DNA of 64,000 nt from Flaccisagitta enflata (GCA_965153355.1 OZ231126.1:13640001-13704000); one strand, 5' to 3'; shown: positions 37,106 to 48,022, numbered from the stretch's first letter. Made by a program: numbers and translations. The notes: generated by a model from the sequence alone, not told the origin.

Positions 37106-37438
37106 CCCCTATAGGGGGTCCCCTTGTGACCCCTTGACCTTTGACCTCCGTGGTGGAATCATCCCCGACCTTATTTTGACCTTCCAAAAGTGTAAGATGG
37201 AAGGTAAGGACCTTATCTCTAATGTATTTCTTGTGCATGAGTCAACTCCAAAAAAAATGCCTGAAGTTAGGACACTACTTCATCGTTTCTCCCTGTAAAA
37301 AGAAAAACAGTTTTAATCATCTAATATGCCAGCGTGTCCTTCGATCAAAATAATGTTCGAGACATAGCGATACTGACATAAAACTCAACCGACCAACGGA
37401 CTGACGGAGTGGGATTAGCCGTTCTTTGAAGAATCAAG

Positions 37439-37606
37439 TTTTTAGTTGCGGACACGAAACTCTTTAAGAGGCTTTGTCCGTCCGTCCGTCGGTTGGTCGG
37501 TCAGTTGGTCGTTCGGTCCGTCACGCTCGAGTTGAAAAGTGGGAAAACGCGCATTTCTGCCCCTGCCCACCCGTCCGCAACTGGTGGCCGTGTATCCGGC
37601 CTTGTT
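37439..37606 (-). mobile_element. HINE-like element (GTTGCGGAC subfamily)
   Basis: TTTTTAGTTGCGGACACG, AAGAGGCTTTGTCC, GTCG core, CACGCTCGAGTTGAAAAGTG, CCGTCCGCAACTGG, GTGTATCCGGCCTTGTT. Confidence 0.9.
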
Positions 37607-37609
37607 TCT

Positions 37610-37849
37610 AAGACGGTGAAAACTTCTTTCTGGTTATTATTTTTGTTTCTGACCACCATGTTCTCGCAGTTTTTGTTGATCTCGTTTCCCATGACATGAA
37701 AATATTCGTAGGCAGATCTGAAGAGAAAAATCATCACATTCATCATTTCATGCCAAATGTCTAATAATTGAACATATAAAGACGCGCCACGACTTTCGGT
37801 ACTTACAGTGATCAGGCTTTTTCTGCCCAGAAACAACATGATCATTCAT
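37610..37849 (-). other. Candidate truncated two-exon gene fragment
   Basis: On the minus strand, ATG at 37849 starts MNDHVVSGQKKPDH and meets a consensus donor T|GTAAGT at 37807. A good acceptor (TTTTCTCTTCAG) opens an exon at 37717. The joined frame ends at a TAG formed at the border with the adjacent mobile element. The other frame of the second segment (SAYEYFHVMGNEINKNCENM) also looks protein-like. Unassigned. Confidence 0.2.
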
Positions 37850-37958
37850 TTTGTCCAAATTTTTTTGTTTATTGTGTTCCACGATAGTGGAACACTAAAT
37901 ATTGGGAGTTTCTCCGTGTGTTCGTACGTATGTCACGCACTACAGATTCTTCCAATGA

Positions 37959-40655
37959 ATGATGTATGTCACACCACCCAGTTTTCTCCGATGTATGTCA
38001 CACAGTCCAGAATTCTCCAATGTATGTCACACCACCCAGGTTTCTCCAATGTATGTCACACAGCCCAGATTTCTCCGATATATGTCATACAACCCAATTT
38101 TCTCCAATGTATGTCACACAGCCTATAATTCTCCGATGTATGTCACACAACCCAGTTTTGTCCAATGTATGTCACAGAGTCCAGAATTCTCCAATATATG
38201 TCACACAACCCAGTTTTCTCCGATGTATGTCACACCACCCAGTTTTCTCCAATGTATGTCACACAGCCCAGAATTCTCCAATGTATGTCACACCAACCAG
38301 TTTTCTTCAATGTATGTCACACAGCCCAGAATTCTCTGATGTATGTCACGCCACCCAGTTTTTTCCAATGTATGTCACCCCACCCAGTTTTCTCCAATGT
38401 ATGTCACACAGCCCAGAATTCTCTAATGTATGTCACACCACCCAGTTTTCTCCCATGTATGTCACACAGCCCAGAATTCTCCAATGTATGTCACACCATC
38501 CAGTTTTCCCCGATGTATGTCACACAGCCCAGAATTCTCCGATATATGTCACACCACCCAATTTTCTCCGGTGTATGTCACACCACCCAGTTTTCTCCAA
38601 TGTATGTCACACAGCCCAGAATTCTCCAATGTATGTCACACCACCTAGGTTTCTCCAATGTATGTCACACAGCCCAGATTTCTCCGATATATGTCATACA
38701 ACCCAATTTTCTCCAATGTATGTCACACAGCCTATAATTCTCCAATGTATGTCACACCACCCAGTTTTCTCCAATGTATGTCACACAGCCCAGAATTCTC
38801 CAATGTATGTCACACGACCTAGTTTTCTCCCATGTATGTCACACAGCCCAGAATTCTCCAATGTATGTCACACCATCCAGTTTTCTCCGATGTATGTCAC
38901 ACAGCTCAGAATTCTCCGATATATGTCATACCACCCAATTTTCTCCGGTGTATGTCACACCACCCAGTTTTCTCCAATGTATGTCACATAGCCCAGAATT
39001 CTCCAATGTATGTAACACCACCCAGTTTTCTCCAATGTATGTCACACCACCCAGTTTTCTCCAATGTATGTCACACCACCCAGTTTTCTCCAATGTATGT
39101 CAAACAGCCCAGAATTCTCCAATGTATGTCAAACCATCCAGTTTTCTCTGATGTATGTCACACAGCCCAGAATTTTCCAATGTATGTCACATCACCCAGT
39201 TTTCTCCAATATATGTCACACCAACCAGTTTTTTCCAATGTATGTCACACAGCCCAGAATTCTCCGATGTATGTCACACCACCCAGTTTTCTCCGATGTA
39301 TATCATACAGCCCAGAATTCTCCAATGTATGTCACACCACCCAGTTTTCTCCAATGTATATCAGACCACCCAGTTTTCTCCGATGTATGTTACACAGCCC
39401 AGAATTCTCTGATTTAGTCACACCACCCAGTTTTCTCCAATGTATGTCACACAGCCCAGAATTCTCCAATGTATGTCACACCACCCAGTTTTCTCCAATG
39501 TATGTCACACAGCCCAGAATTCTCCAATGTATTTCACACCACCCAGTTTTTTCCGATGTATGTCACACCACCCAGTTTTTTCCAATGTATGTCACACAGC
39601 CCAGAATTCTCAAATGTATGTCACACCACCTAGTTTTCTCCGATGTATGAAAGTTGGACAACATTACTACTCAACTTCACTTTACTAAAGGATGAGAGCC
39701 TTTGTATGTCACACAGCCCAGAATTCTCTGATGTATGTCACACCACCCGGTTTTCTCCGATGTATGTCACACCACCCAGTTTTCTCCAATGTATGTCACA
39801 CAGCCCAGAATTCTCCGATGTATGTCACACCACCCAGTTTTCTCCGATGTATGTCACACAGCCCAAAAATCTCTGATATATGTCACACCAGCCAGTTTTC
39901 TCCAATGTATGTCACACCACCCAGTTTTCTCCGATGCATGTCACACAGCCCAGAATTCTCCAATGTATGCCACACCACCCAGTTTTCTCCAATGTATGTC
40001 ACACAGCCCAGAATTCTCTGATGTATGTCACACCATCCAGTTTTCTCTGATGTATGTCACACAGCCCAGAATTCTCTGATGTATGTCACACCACCCAGTT
40101 TTCTCCAATGTATGAAAGTTGGACAACATGTCTCACCACCCAGTTTTCTCCGATGTATGTCACACAGCCCAGAATTCTCCAATGTATGTCACACCACCCA
40201 GTTTTCTCCAATGTATGTCACACCACCCAGTTTTCTCCAATGTATGTCACACAGCCCAGAATTCTCTGATGTATGTCACACCTTCTAGTTTTCTCCAATG
40301 TATGTCACACAGCCCAGTTTTCTCTGATGTATGTCACACAGCCCAGATTTCTCTGATGTATGTCACACCTTCCAGTTTTATCCAATGTATGTCACACAGC
40401 CCAGAAATCTCCGATGTATGTCACACCACCCAGTTTTCTCCAATGTAAGTCACACAGCCCAGTATTCTCCGATGTATGTCTCATCACCCAGTTATCTCCA
40501 ATGTTTGTCACACAGCTCAGAATTCTCCGATGTATGTCACACTACCAAGTTTTCTCCAATGCATATCATACAGCCCAGAATTCTCTGATGCATGTCACAC
40601 CACCCAGTTTTCTCCTATGTATGTCACACAGCCCAGAATTCTCTGATGTATGTCA
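37959..40655. repeat. 29-bp minisatellite, roughly 90 units
   Basis: Two alternating unit types, TCACACCACCCAGTTTTCTC and TCACACAGCCCAGAATTCTC, each followed by CAATGTATG or CGATGTATG. The unit length is 29 and copies lack stop codons in all three plus frames, so long overlapping ORFs (up to 341 codons) appear in every frame. I treat these as artefacts. Two interruptions contain GAAAGTTGGACAACAT (about 39647 and 40113). Confidence 0.97.
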
Positions 40656-40660
40656 CACCG

Positions 40661-40834
40661 TAGGACCGCCCACTGGCGGCAGTGGGACCGCCCACAGGCG
40701 GCGGTGGAACTGCTTACAGGCGGCAATGGGACCGCCCATAGGTGGCAGTGGGACCGCCCACAGGCGGCAGTGAGGCCGCCCATAGGTGGCAGTGAGGTCA
40801 CCTCCAGGTAGTAGTTAGGCCGCCCACAGGCGGC
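40661..40834. repeat. 22-bp minisatellite of palindromic CCGCCCACAGGCGG units
   Basis: About eight copies of GGGACCGCCCACAGGCGGCA-GT. Each copy contains a small inverted repeat, so the array can form a row of hairpins. It lies at the right side of the 3.1-kb element. Confidence 0.9.
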
Positions 40835-41359
40835 CTTTATTTCTGACACCAATTTATCTGGTTATTATTATAAGAAATGTTTTATGAATTATTGCCTTTC
40901 TTTTTCACGCCAAATCAAGTTTTCGTGGAACACAATATGGCGAACGCCACTAGTTCATTCTTACGTTTACTCTACGTGCGCTCCATACTCGAGTTCGAAA
41001 TACTCTGAGCCCAAAAAAATCTGCCCTCATTTGCCTGATATCAGTCGCTCCAAAATGATCTTGGCGAATACATGCACATGCACATGTGACATGTCAAGAT
41101 GTAACAAGACATGCAAAATGTTAAGAAAATGAACACCTGAGAAGATCAACTGCTTCAAATTGTGTGGATATTGCTCCAATCTTTCCAAACAAGCCCATTT
41201 TGGGATGTCCATCAGCGCCACATGGGCCTGGGGAATGGTAGCAAGATGGGCAGTGGTTGATAACTCCCTCCACAAGACCACAACAATCCAATTCGATTTA
41301 AACAGTAGGCCTACTTATATACAAGGAGCCGATTACATCTGTGCCAAGAAATACAAGTA

Positions 41360-41536
41360 CAGTTAATCCCCGCTCCAACAGATCTCAGGGGACCAACAAA
41401 TTTAATCTGTTATAAGCGGAATTCTATTATATAAAACATATGAAATAAAAGAAAACTGGTTGAAAGAACTGAGAATTAATATCTTTTATAGGCGGAATGC
41501 CGTCAAAAGCGGGTCCGTTAGAGCGGGGTTCAACTG
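41360..41536. mobile_element. Pogo-like MITE, copy 2, at the 3' end of lectin locus 1
   Basis: A 177-bp element with TA on both sides. It starts CAGTTAATCCCCGCTCCAAC and ends GTTAGAGCGGGGTTCAACTG. It overlaps the end of the minus-strand lectin ORF. Confidence 0.85.
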
Positions 41537-42768
41537 TACGTGTATCTTTTTGTGTTGGAGCAACAAGATTCAAATTTTGGCAATTTGAACTAACAAATTC
41601 ATTTTGATGATATCGCTTCTTTGGAAGTAGCCAACCTTTTTGCCTGAGCTGACAAAGACTGGGTTTCTCAGCGGAGCAACTAAGATCGATCCAACCGCAG
41701 CCACATTCAAAGATGCAACTTTCCGCGACGGTGCAATTTTGGTTGCCATTGGCATCTCCTCGAAGCCACTTTGTAAAACCCACATTTTCTGTACCATTCT
41801 TAATAACGAGAGAATCACGTCGCATTGAATGCTCAGATCTGTCTCTCTTTGATAATGAATGTTCAACAAACTGATTAAGATAAAATCAAGAATTTTCAGT
41901 TGATCTATTTGTCTATTCATTGGTCTGTCCATCCTTCCGTCTATCCATCCTGTAACATTTTTTAACCTTTTTATTCATATGTCACTATACCACACCATCA
42001 TGTGTGAATATAAACCAATCATAATGGGTTGATCTAATTACTTTACTACCCCTGCAAGCCTGCACACAACCAGATTGCGTTATATCCGGCCTAGTCTTCC
42101 AAAACAGTCAAGTTTCACTTTAAGAAAGAAATTGAAGCATTGATTAAAGTGACATTGCACGTACAGAAAAAATAATTCATGAGTTATGAGAAAGTATGTA
42201 TAAAGTTAACTAGTAAGTCGCCCCATTTTGGTATTCTTTAAACAAATTTCGACGTCTTTTGTTCATAACCCTTTTTATGCGGTTCATTGATTTAGAGTTG
42301 GGGGTTAAGTTAGGGTTAGGGATGGGGTTGGGGTTGGGATTAGTTTTAGAGAAGGGTTAGCGTTAGGGCTAGAGTGGGTTAGGTTTTACATGTAACAGCC
42401 CAAATCAGCTCGAATTAAAGCTTCGCTCTGGCGGAGGTTTCCGAAAAAAAAAAATTTTTGTGAAGATTTCCCAAATTTTTATCAATTGACGTGCCATAAT
42501 TCTTTGTGGGAAACAGCGTTTAAAGAACTGATTCGATATGACTTTACCTTCTCATCAATCCAAATCCAATTCCCGTCATTTCCGACATTTGAACCTCCCA
42601 ACCAAAAGTTTTCTTTTGGAAACATTTTGCTGATGGCCTCGTAGTTGGAATCATTTTTAATGATGGCTAATTGAGCTCCTTCCTTTGCCCTCACGCAACT
42701 CGATCTTGCCATCGTCCAATTCATGGTATCTTTGTGCAGATAATAGAAATTACCATCCGAGGCTTGCC
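41427..42768 (-). CDS. C-type lectin domain gene, locus 1 (partial)
   Basis: Two minus-strand exons, about 42768-42548 and 41798-41427, join in phase 0 (donor AAG|GTAAAG, acceptor GTTATTAAG). Together they give one CTLD: NWTMARSSC, AQLAII, the core ENFWLGGSN, GNWIWIDEK, NVGFTKWL, then GWIDLSCSAEKPSLCQ. The split point is confirmed by the intronless paralogue at 47.3 kb. The sugar-binding signatures EPN and WND are replaced (DAN, WID), so calcium-dependent sugar binding is doubtful. The 5' exon boundary (acceptor near 42769) and any upstream exons are uncertain. After the domain the ORF continues about 68 codons into the MITE, ending in a tail derived from it (TVEPRSNGPAFDGIPP); whether this is translated or removed by splicing is unknown. 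Confidence 0.75.
42299..42385. repeat. Degenerate interstitial TTAGGG-like repeats
   Basis: GTTAGGGTTAGGGATGGGGT and following GGTTGGG, GGGTTAG, GTTAGGG variants. Imperfect relatives of the animal telomere hexamer, in intronic DNA. Confidence 0.6.
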
Positions 42769-43130
42769 CTTGACGAGGGTACCAATAAAGTTGATAGAAT
42801 TGATGAAATATACACAAAAACATTTGGAACTTTTTTCATTGAGATGTTTCTAACAATTTTCAAAAAAATTGTTCAATATAGGCCAATCCCAGCACTACTG
42901 TATTTTGCTAGAATGTATTTTTACCGAGGGATTGTGAAACTAAAATGAACAATGTTTTTACCAAATTGGCGCCAAATGATAGGGTTTTAGGAGGGCTTTC
43001 AAAGGGTTAGGCTTTTGATAGTTTCTTCTAAGAGTCATAGGCAAAGTTATCCATTATTTCTTTGATCCGCATGGTAATGTATAAAAGGACAAGTGTAACT
43101 GACAGTTCCTTTTGCGGAACTAGGGTTTTA

Positions 43131-43454
43131 TTACCCCAATTTCCAGCGACTCTCCCAAATAATGAAGTAAGAATCCAAGCAGACATCGCGGAGACGAAGG
43201 TCATCGCTGTCATTTTCCTTTTTGAAAATGTACTGCGTTAATTTCGCACCTCTGTAGTAATTGCCGAGTAAAAGATATCGTAAATGTATTTTCATTGCTT
43301 CTTTACTAGCAATATGAATGCAATAACAAGCGAAAACATCCTCGTTAATTTTTTTGGTTAAAACTCTGAAAGAGATCAATAAAGAGTGTTTAGTTTGTGC
43401 AAAAACGTTGCAACGATGCTGAAAATGATACTCACTTTTTCTGCCAGTTTCCAT
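43131..43454 (-). other. Candidate small two-exon gene or terminal exons upstream of lectin 1
   Basis: A minus-strand exon opens after TTGATCTCTTTCAG (near 43375) and reads NEDVFACYCIHIASKEAMKI, HLRYLLLGNYYRGAKLTQYI, FKKENDSDDLRLRDVCLDSY to a TAA at 43131. Just upstream, METGRK starts at 43454 with a consensus donor A|GTGAGT at 43436. The two join in frame only if the acceptor two bases further in is used. Composition looks coding; I recognise no domain. Confidence 0.35.
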
Positions 43455-44408
43455 GACAGCGAAGTGGTTTCTCTTTTTTTTTCTGCTTTTATAATGTAGT
43501 TAAAACGTTTGAAGCTTTGAAAGGTAATGGATCTGGTTTTGTCGAGCCATGTTGTGGTTATGGTTGTGTCGCATTACTGGGAACAAAGCCTGAAACATTA
43601 CTACCTAAGTCGCGTGCTGGTGGGTGGGTGATGTTAATCTCAGTAAAGCACTGGGGTTGGAACAACAAACGTTAGACCGATTGACGAGAAAGCGGCGGAC
43701 GTGGTCGACTGCACGCAACGAGGAATCAATACAACATTTCCCTCATCACCCTGGGAAGCACGGGCATGAATTCCCTGTATTATATATTGGAAGCGTCTGA
43801 GTGAATTTGGTATATGAAAAAAAAAACACATTGCGTTCACTTTAACGGGAAGGATGAGAGGTTCTGTGATGGATAGATGGTTCAATTAGCTCATACATTC
43901 ATCATCCCAATATTGCTTGCATCGCATCTGTGCAAAATCTATTCTTGTGGATGTGCAGTTGTAAAAGTATACCTTGTAAGGTTGAGTGATAAGTTGATAA
44001 CCGATGTAATACTCACTGAAAACGTCATCAATGATGAAGAGTTTGTTCAATCACAGTTGTTTGTCGCTACAGTGTGCACATGCTTGATATTCGATCCTCT
44101 AGAAAATCAGTATGAATTTAAACATCGTTTCCCCTTGTCTGAGGGCGAGTCAAGTTCAGGACCAACACTGTCCAGGTCACAAATTACCTCATCCGCGCAT
44201 CATTCTGACTAATTAGTCTGACAACGCACTTCCTCTTGAGTCATGAGTTTTACAACAGAATAACAAAACCACGAAAGACCAAATTGGATGATTTTTAAAA
44301 AGTTGTAGTCATGTAATGTTAAGTTTACTAAATACTTCCGAATGCAACAGTTCAATGAAACAAGTGTGATATAATATGATGAGTGTCGAGCACTCAAAAC
44401 TTCTAACA

Positions 44409-45175
44409 TTACACAGTCTTTAGATCGATTTGAAAAATGTTAAACCTTTATAACTCTTAAACTACTAGGCAAAGAGTCTTCAAATTTTCAGTGAACATTG
44501 CTAACATGTGACCGTTTTGTTATGTAAAAGCATAGACATAGATAGTGAATAATTGGGGTTCAGCAAAACCCTGAAAAAATGGTCTTTTTTTCAAGCAAAA
44601 TAAACTTTTTGATAATTTTTTAGAAGAAGTTGTCTTTTTGCTGCCTATTAACTCCAAATGAATTAAACTAGAACCCCAAAAACACTTTTAGACTAATGAT
44701 GAACATTTAAACACTCCCATTTTGCTTGAAAATTTAATGATTTTCATTAGTTTTGAAAAAATCATAGTGATTTTCATGTTCGCCACTCATGATTTTATAG
44801 AAAATCGCCCAAAATTTGTGAAGATTCCTCAAAGTATCCATTTTTTCTCAAAAATTTCAGCTAATGTGCTTTCTATAAATAGTTACCAATCAATTGTTAC
44901 CAATGCCAACATTTTAGTTTGATTTGTTTGGAAATGGCAAGCAGAAAAAGGCAGCTCCTTTGAAAAAATTGGAGGAAAAGTTTAGCAAGGCTTATATAGA
45001 CCGATTCTTTCAGTGTTTTGCTGTGCCCCAATTATTCAGTACTCTTATCTGAGGTTTTGCACAACAAAACTGTCACATATTAGCAATGTTCACTGAAAAT
45101 TTGAAGACTTTTAGCCTAGTAGTTTAGGAAATATAAAGGTTTAACATTTTTCAATTCGATCTAAAGACGGTGTAA
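44409..45175. mobile_element. Foldback MITE with arms of about 155 bp
   Basis: The left arm TTACACAGTCTTTAGATCGA ... CCGTTTTGTTATGTAAAAGC and the inverted right arm ACAAAACTGTCACATATTAG ... CGATCTAAAGACGGTGTAA. The centre is AT-rich with no ORF of note. Confidence 0.8.
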
Positions 45176-45681
45176 CTTGACAGTATACTCCTCTGTCAAG
45201 GAGTCATTAAGTTCTTAACCCCCCCCCCCCCCCATCCCACTATCTCATATTTCTAAGATTCAAAGCATGATGTAAACGATTTTATCCATTTTGTCGTTCT
45301 CGACTTCCATTCTTTCACAATGCAATTTGGCCTTTTGTTCCCGTTGGCGTGAAAGTGGATGTAGACAGATCTGCAATGGTTGGTAAAAAATTTATACGAA
45401 TTTGTACAAAGACCAAGGAACTCTTTATTCGCGAGTATCCGGTTTTAAAAAATCAATTATAGCGCAGTTATCATCAACAAATCAAATGTTCAGATTTAAG
45501 AATGAATGGATCACAAATTGGGAATCATTGCCCTCTTCTGTAGAAAAGCTTTTATTGGCGGATATCCTTTACTATGCTCAATAATCCATGTCTTTTATTT
45601 TCATATATTAGACCTGAGAATCATCGATGGTTGAACATTTGCGCTTGTGCCTTCCTCTTTCAGGAAAAGTCCAGATTTCAG

Positions 45682-46750
45682 TTTTTAGTCGCGTGCACGC
45701 GACTCTACACCTTGCCGTGTTGGTCGGTAGGTCGGTAGGTCGGTCCGTCCGTCGGTCTGTCCATCCATCACATTTTTGGAATTATGACTTTATAAGGTTT
45801 TTTAAGGTAATTTAAGGTACTCTAGGGTATTTCTGGGTACTTTAGGGTACTTCAGGGTATTTCAGGGTACTTAAGTTGTTCTGGGTACATGGCGTACTAT
45901 AGGGTACTTTTGGATATTTTTGGGTTTTTTTTTTGGGTATTTTTGGGTATTTTTGTTTTTTTTTATGGGTTTTGTATTGTATCGATATTGTATCAATACC
46001 GTATCGATAACGGGTGGTCAAAAAAAAAGTGACTTTTTCATCTTCTCATATATTTTGTAAAAAAATGTTTAGAGTAAAATTTCTTTTTTTGCCAACCAGA
46101 TATAGTGCAGGAGAATTTTTTTCATTATTATGATTTTTATACGTTTTTTGTATATTTCAAATTATTTACAATAAACTGGTTTTAATTTTGGACTGCCTTG
46201 ATTTTTGTTAAAAATTTTCTGTAAAAAAAATAAGATTTTTTCATAGATTCATTATTTATAGTTAAAGACGACTCAAAAACTGATAAAAAACCTAAGAAAA
46301 ATTTTGAAAATATAAACATATAACAAAACAAAAGATACTTCTAAAAAACATCCTTTTCTTTTCTACTCAAATCTCTTAAACCAAAGCTTGGAGGCTTATA
46401 AATAATTGCATTTATTTCAGATGGGACCTAATTAATATATTTGTTTCTTAAAAACCACTAATTATTTATGTTAAAACTGATTTATGCAAACATTTTATTT
46501 TTTTGTATTTATATAAATATTTGTTTCACGAAATTGAAAAAATAAGATTTTTTTATACACTTAACTTCATTTTCAAAATATCGACTCATAAAAAAAATTT
46601 TGAATTTTTTGGAAAAAATTCTACTTTTTTTTTTGACCACCCGTTATTGTATCGACATTGTATCAATACATATCGCGCGGCCTTGGGGGGGAGGAAATCT
46701 TTTGTTTGTCATTTCCAGACACACGCGACTGTTGCCCTCTTGGGCTTGTT
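45682..46750 (-). mobile_element. HINE-like element with TTTAGGGTAC array and nested MITE
   Basis: TTTTTAGTCGCGTGCACGCG, ACTCTACACCTTGCCGTGTT and a (GGTC/GGTA) core; an array of about 10-bp units such as TACTTTAGGG and TATTTCAGGG at 45800-45960; the nested element at 46010-46644; then ACACGCGACTGTTGCCCTC and GGGCTTGTT. Confidence 0.75.
46010..46644. mobile_element. TA-flanked MITE with ACGGGTGGTC ends
   Basis: The left end ACGGGTGGTCAAAAAAAA and right end TTTTTTTTGACCACCCGT are inverse, with TA on both sides. The surrounding GTATCGATATTGTATCAATA repeats lie on both flanks, showing insertion into that array. Tc1/mariner-type target preference is inferred. Confidence 0.8.
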
Positions 46751-46797
46751 CTTCTTTGCCACAAGCTGGAATGAGGGATTCAAATGTCATCAAAGGA

Positions 46798-47135
46798 TTT
46801 AGCGGCGTAGGAGAAGGGACTTCTGGGACTTCCGGGACTTCCTGTTGTCAGGACACTAAAGTTGTCGGGACACTAAATTAACCATGAGAAAAAAAGTGAA
46901 GAAGGAGACAAAAGAGGGGAGGGAAAGGAAAACAGGAAAAAAGAAAAAAAGAAGGCAAGAAAAAGAAAGAAAAGAAAAATTCACTGATTATTTGCTTAAA
47001 AATTGTAGTAATCATTAATTTTTATGATCATATGGTAACGATTACACGTTGGTTTCAATTGTGAGACTAAATTTGTCGGACACCAATAAGGGGTGGAAGT
47101 CCTAGAAATCTTTACTCTCCTACGCCGCTGAAAGG
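46798..47135. mobile_element. Small foldback element (AGCGGCGTAGGAGA ends)
   Basis: TTTAGCGGCGTAGGAGA at the left and its inverse TCTCCTACGCCGCTGAAAG at the right. Inner arms share GGACTTCC and AGTTGTCGGGACAC / GTCGGACACC. The interior is A-rich. Confidence 0.65.
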
Positions 47136-47309
47136 ATTTATAGAAAGTCTTCTTTCTCACTCACATTTGTCTCCACTCATTAAGTAGTGAGTAAGCTTGG
47201 GCCTCGTTTGTCTGATTTTGCTGCCCCTACCCCTATTTTCAGTACCGCCCCTGCTAAACCTATAAACCACACGCTACAAATCACGGTCATTGTTAGCTTT
47301 TTTTTCCTT

Positions 47310-47769
47310 TCAATTGCACCCATTACCTTTCGCGGGAAGTTGGCAAACGAAAGGATAAGCACCGTCACAACCGACATCGTTCCATCCAGTACCAGTTTGA
47401 ACTAGGGAGTTTTCTTCTGTTCCTCCATTTGGCTCTGCTGAGTTAGTTCCATACCTACTCCATTTTGAAAAGCTTACGTTCTTTCTGTCGCCATTTCCAT
47501 ACTTCCAATACCAATTTCCCTCACTATCAGCATCTGAACCTGCAATGTAGTATTTCTGCTGAGGAAACATTTCTTGGGTAATGTTGTAGATTTCTTCATT
47601 GTCGACGACTACCAGTTGAGCCCCGTTTTTTTTTACAAGTCGCAAACGCATCCTCCCTGTTCTTTTTGCTTCTACCGGCTTTGCCATACAAACGATAAGC
47701 TTCCCCATTGGAAGCTTTATTGTAGTTATCAGAAGAAGATGGAATGAAACTATTGTATGGACGGCTCAT
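47310..47769 (-). pseudogene. C-type lectin domain, locus 2, with a one-base frameshift
   Basis: The minus strand reads SNGEAYRLYGKAGRSKKNRE, FATCKK, then in the next frame NGAQLVVVDNEEIYNITQEM, KYYIAGSDADSEGNWYWKYG, KNVSFSKWSRYGTNSAEPNG, GTGWNDVGCDGAYPFVCQLP and a stop at 47310. Both calcium and sugar motifs EPN and WND are intact, the mannose-type signature of C-type lectins. The frame changes at a run of nine A's (plus-strand T's at 47626-47634); eight would restore it. The cysteine that normally precedes WND is serine here (ENSLV), leaving the VGC cysteine unpaired. The shift may be a sequencing or assembly error at a homopolymer, or a real pseudogene. The start is uncertain; an ATG lies at 47769. 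Confidence 0.65.
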
Positions 47770-48022
47770 GAGCAGCACTTAGGCCCTGAGTGCATTTGCA
47801 CTAGAATCACTGAATCATCTTGAAAATCATACCCCATTTCACGTTGCTGTTTGCAGTAATATTGGTGAATACAATTCCAAGAATCAAGGAGTGAAATAAA
47901 TTTGCCCCCATTTCGCGGCAAAAGAAGTTGTGGATCGTGATCTGTAAAAAAAGACACAGTAATTACGCTGTCATCAGGGTATTCGAGACAAAAATTCAAA
48001 ACGAATTGAAGGGGAGCAACAA

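Larger units (their letters stand above)
33313..37290. mobile_element. About 4-kb foldback element with long imperfect arms
   Basis: The left arm, about 33313-34270, is matched in inverse by about 35785-37290. Shared anchors include GATTCCACCA-GG, AGGGTTGATTTTGGAAATTC, CAAAACATTCATTTTTGGTT, CTTCTTCCTCCAGGAC and ACCATGAAGCCCTACC. The right arm is longer because it carries a roughly 172-bp tandem array at about 36590-37105. The centre (34270-35377) has two short unassigned plus-strand ORFs and no recognisable transposase. The 33513-33743 and 36268-36564 ORFs are mirror artefacts of the arms. Confidence 0.75.
37871..40936. mobile_element. 3.1-kb element with 14-bp inverted ends around minisatellites
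   Basis: ATTGTGTTCCACGA at 37871-37884 is the exact inverse of TCGTGGAACACAAT at 40923-40936. The left end additionally forms a hairpin (GTGTTCCAC-GATA-GTGGAACAC). Between the ends lie the 29-bp array and a 22-bp array. There is no transposase, so it would be non-autonomous. Target duplication is not clear. Confidence 0.7.

Noticed and set aside
37966-38991. A 341-codon plus-strand ORF with SHHPVFSDVCHT repeats, and similar ORFs in the other frames
   Set aside because: They are the three reading frames of a 29-bp minisatellite that happens to lack stops; there is no start context, splice signal or family resemblance.
37959-40655. A CRISPR-like direct-repeat array
   Set aside because: Units are contiguous with no unique spacers, units are interchangeable in type, and the genome is eukaryotic.
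41120-41360. A plus-strand ORF (CGYCSNLSKQAHFGMSIS...) next to the MITE
   Set aside because: No splice support and no family recognised; it opposes the lectin gene and may be chance.
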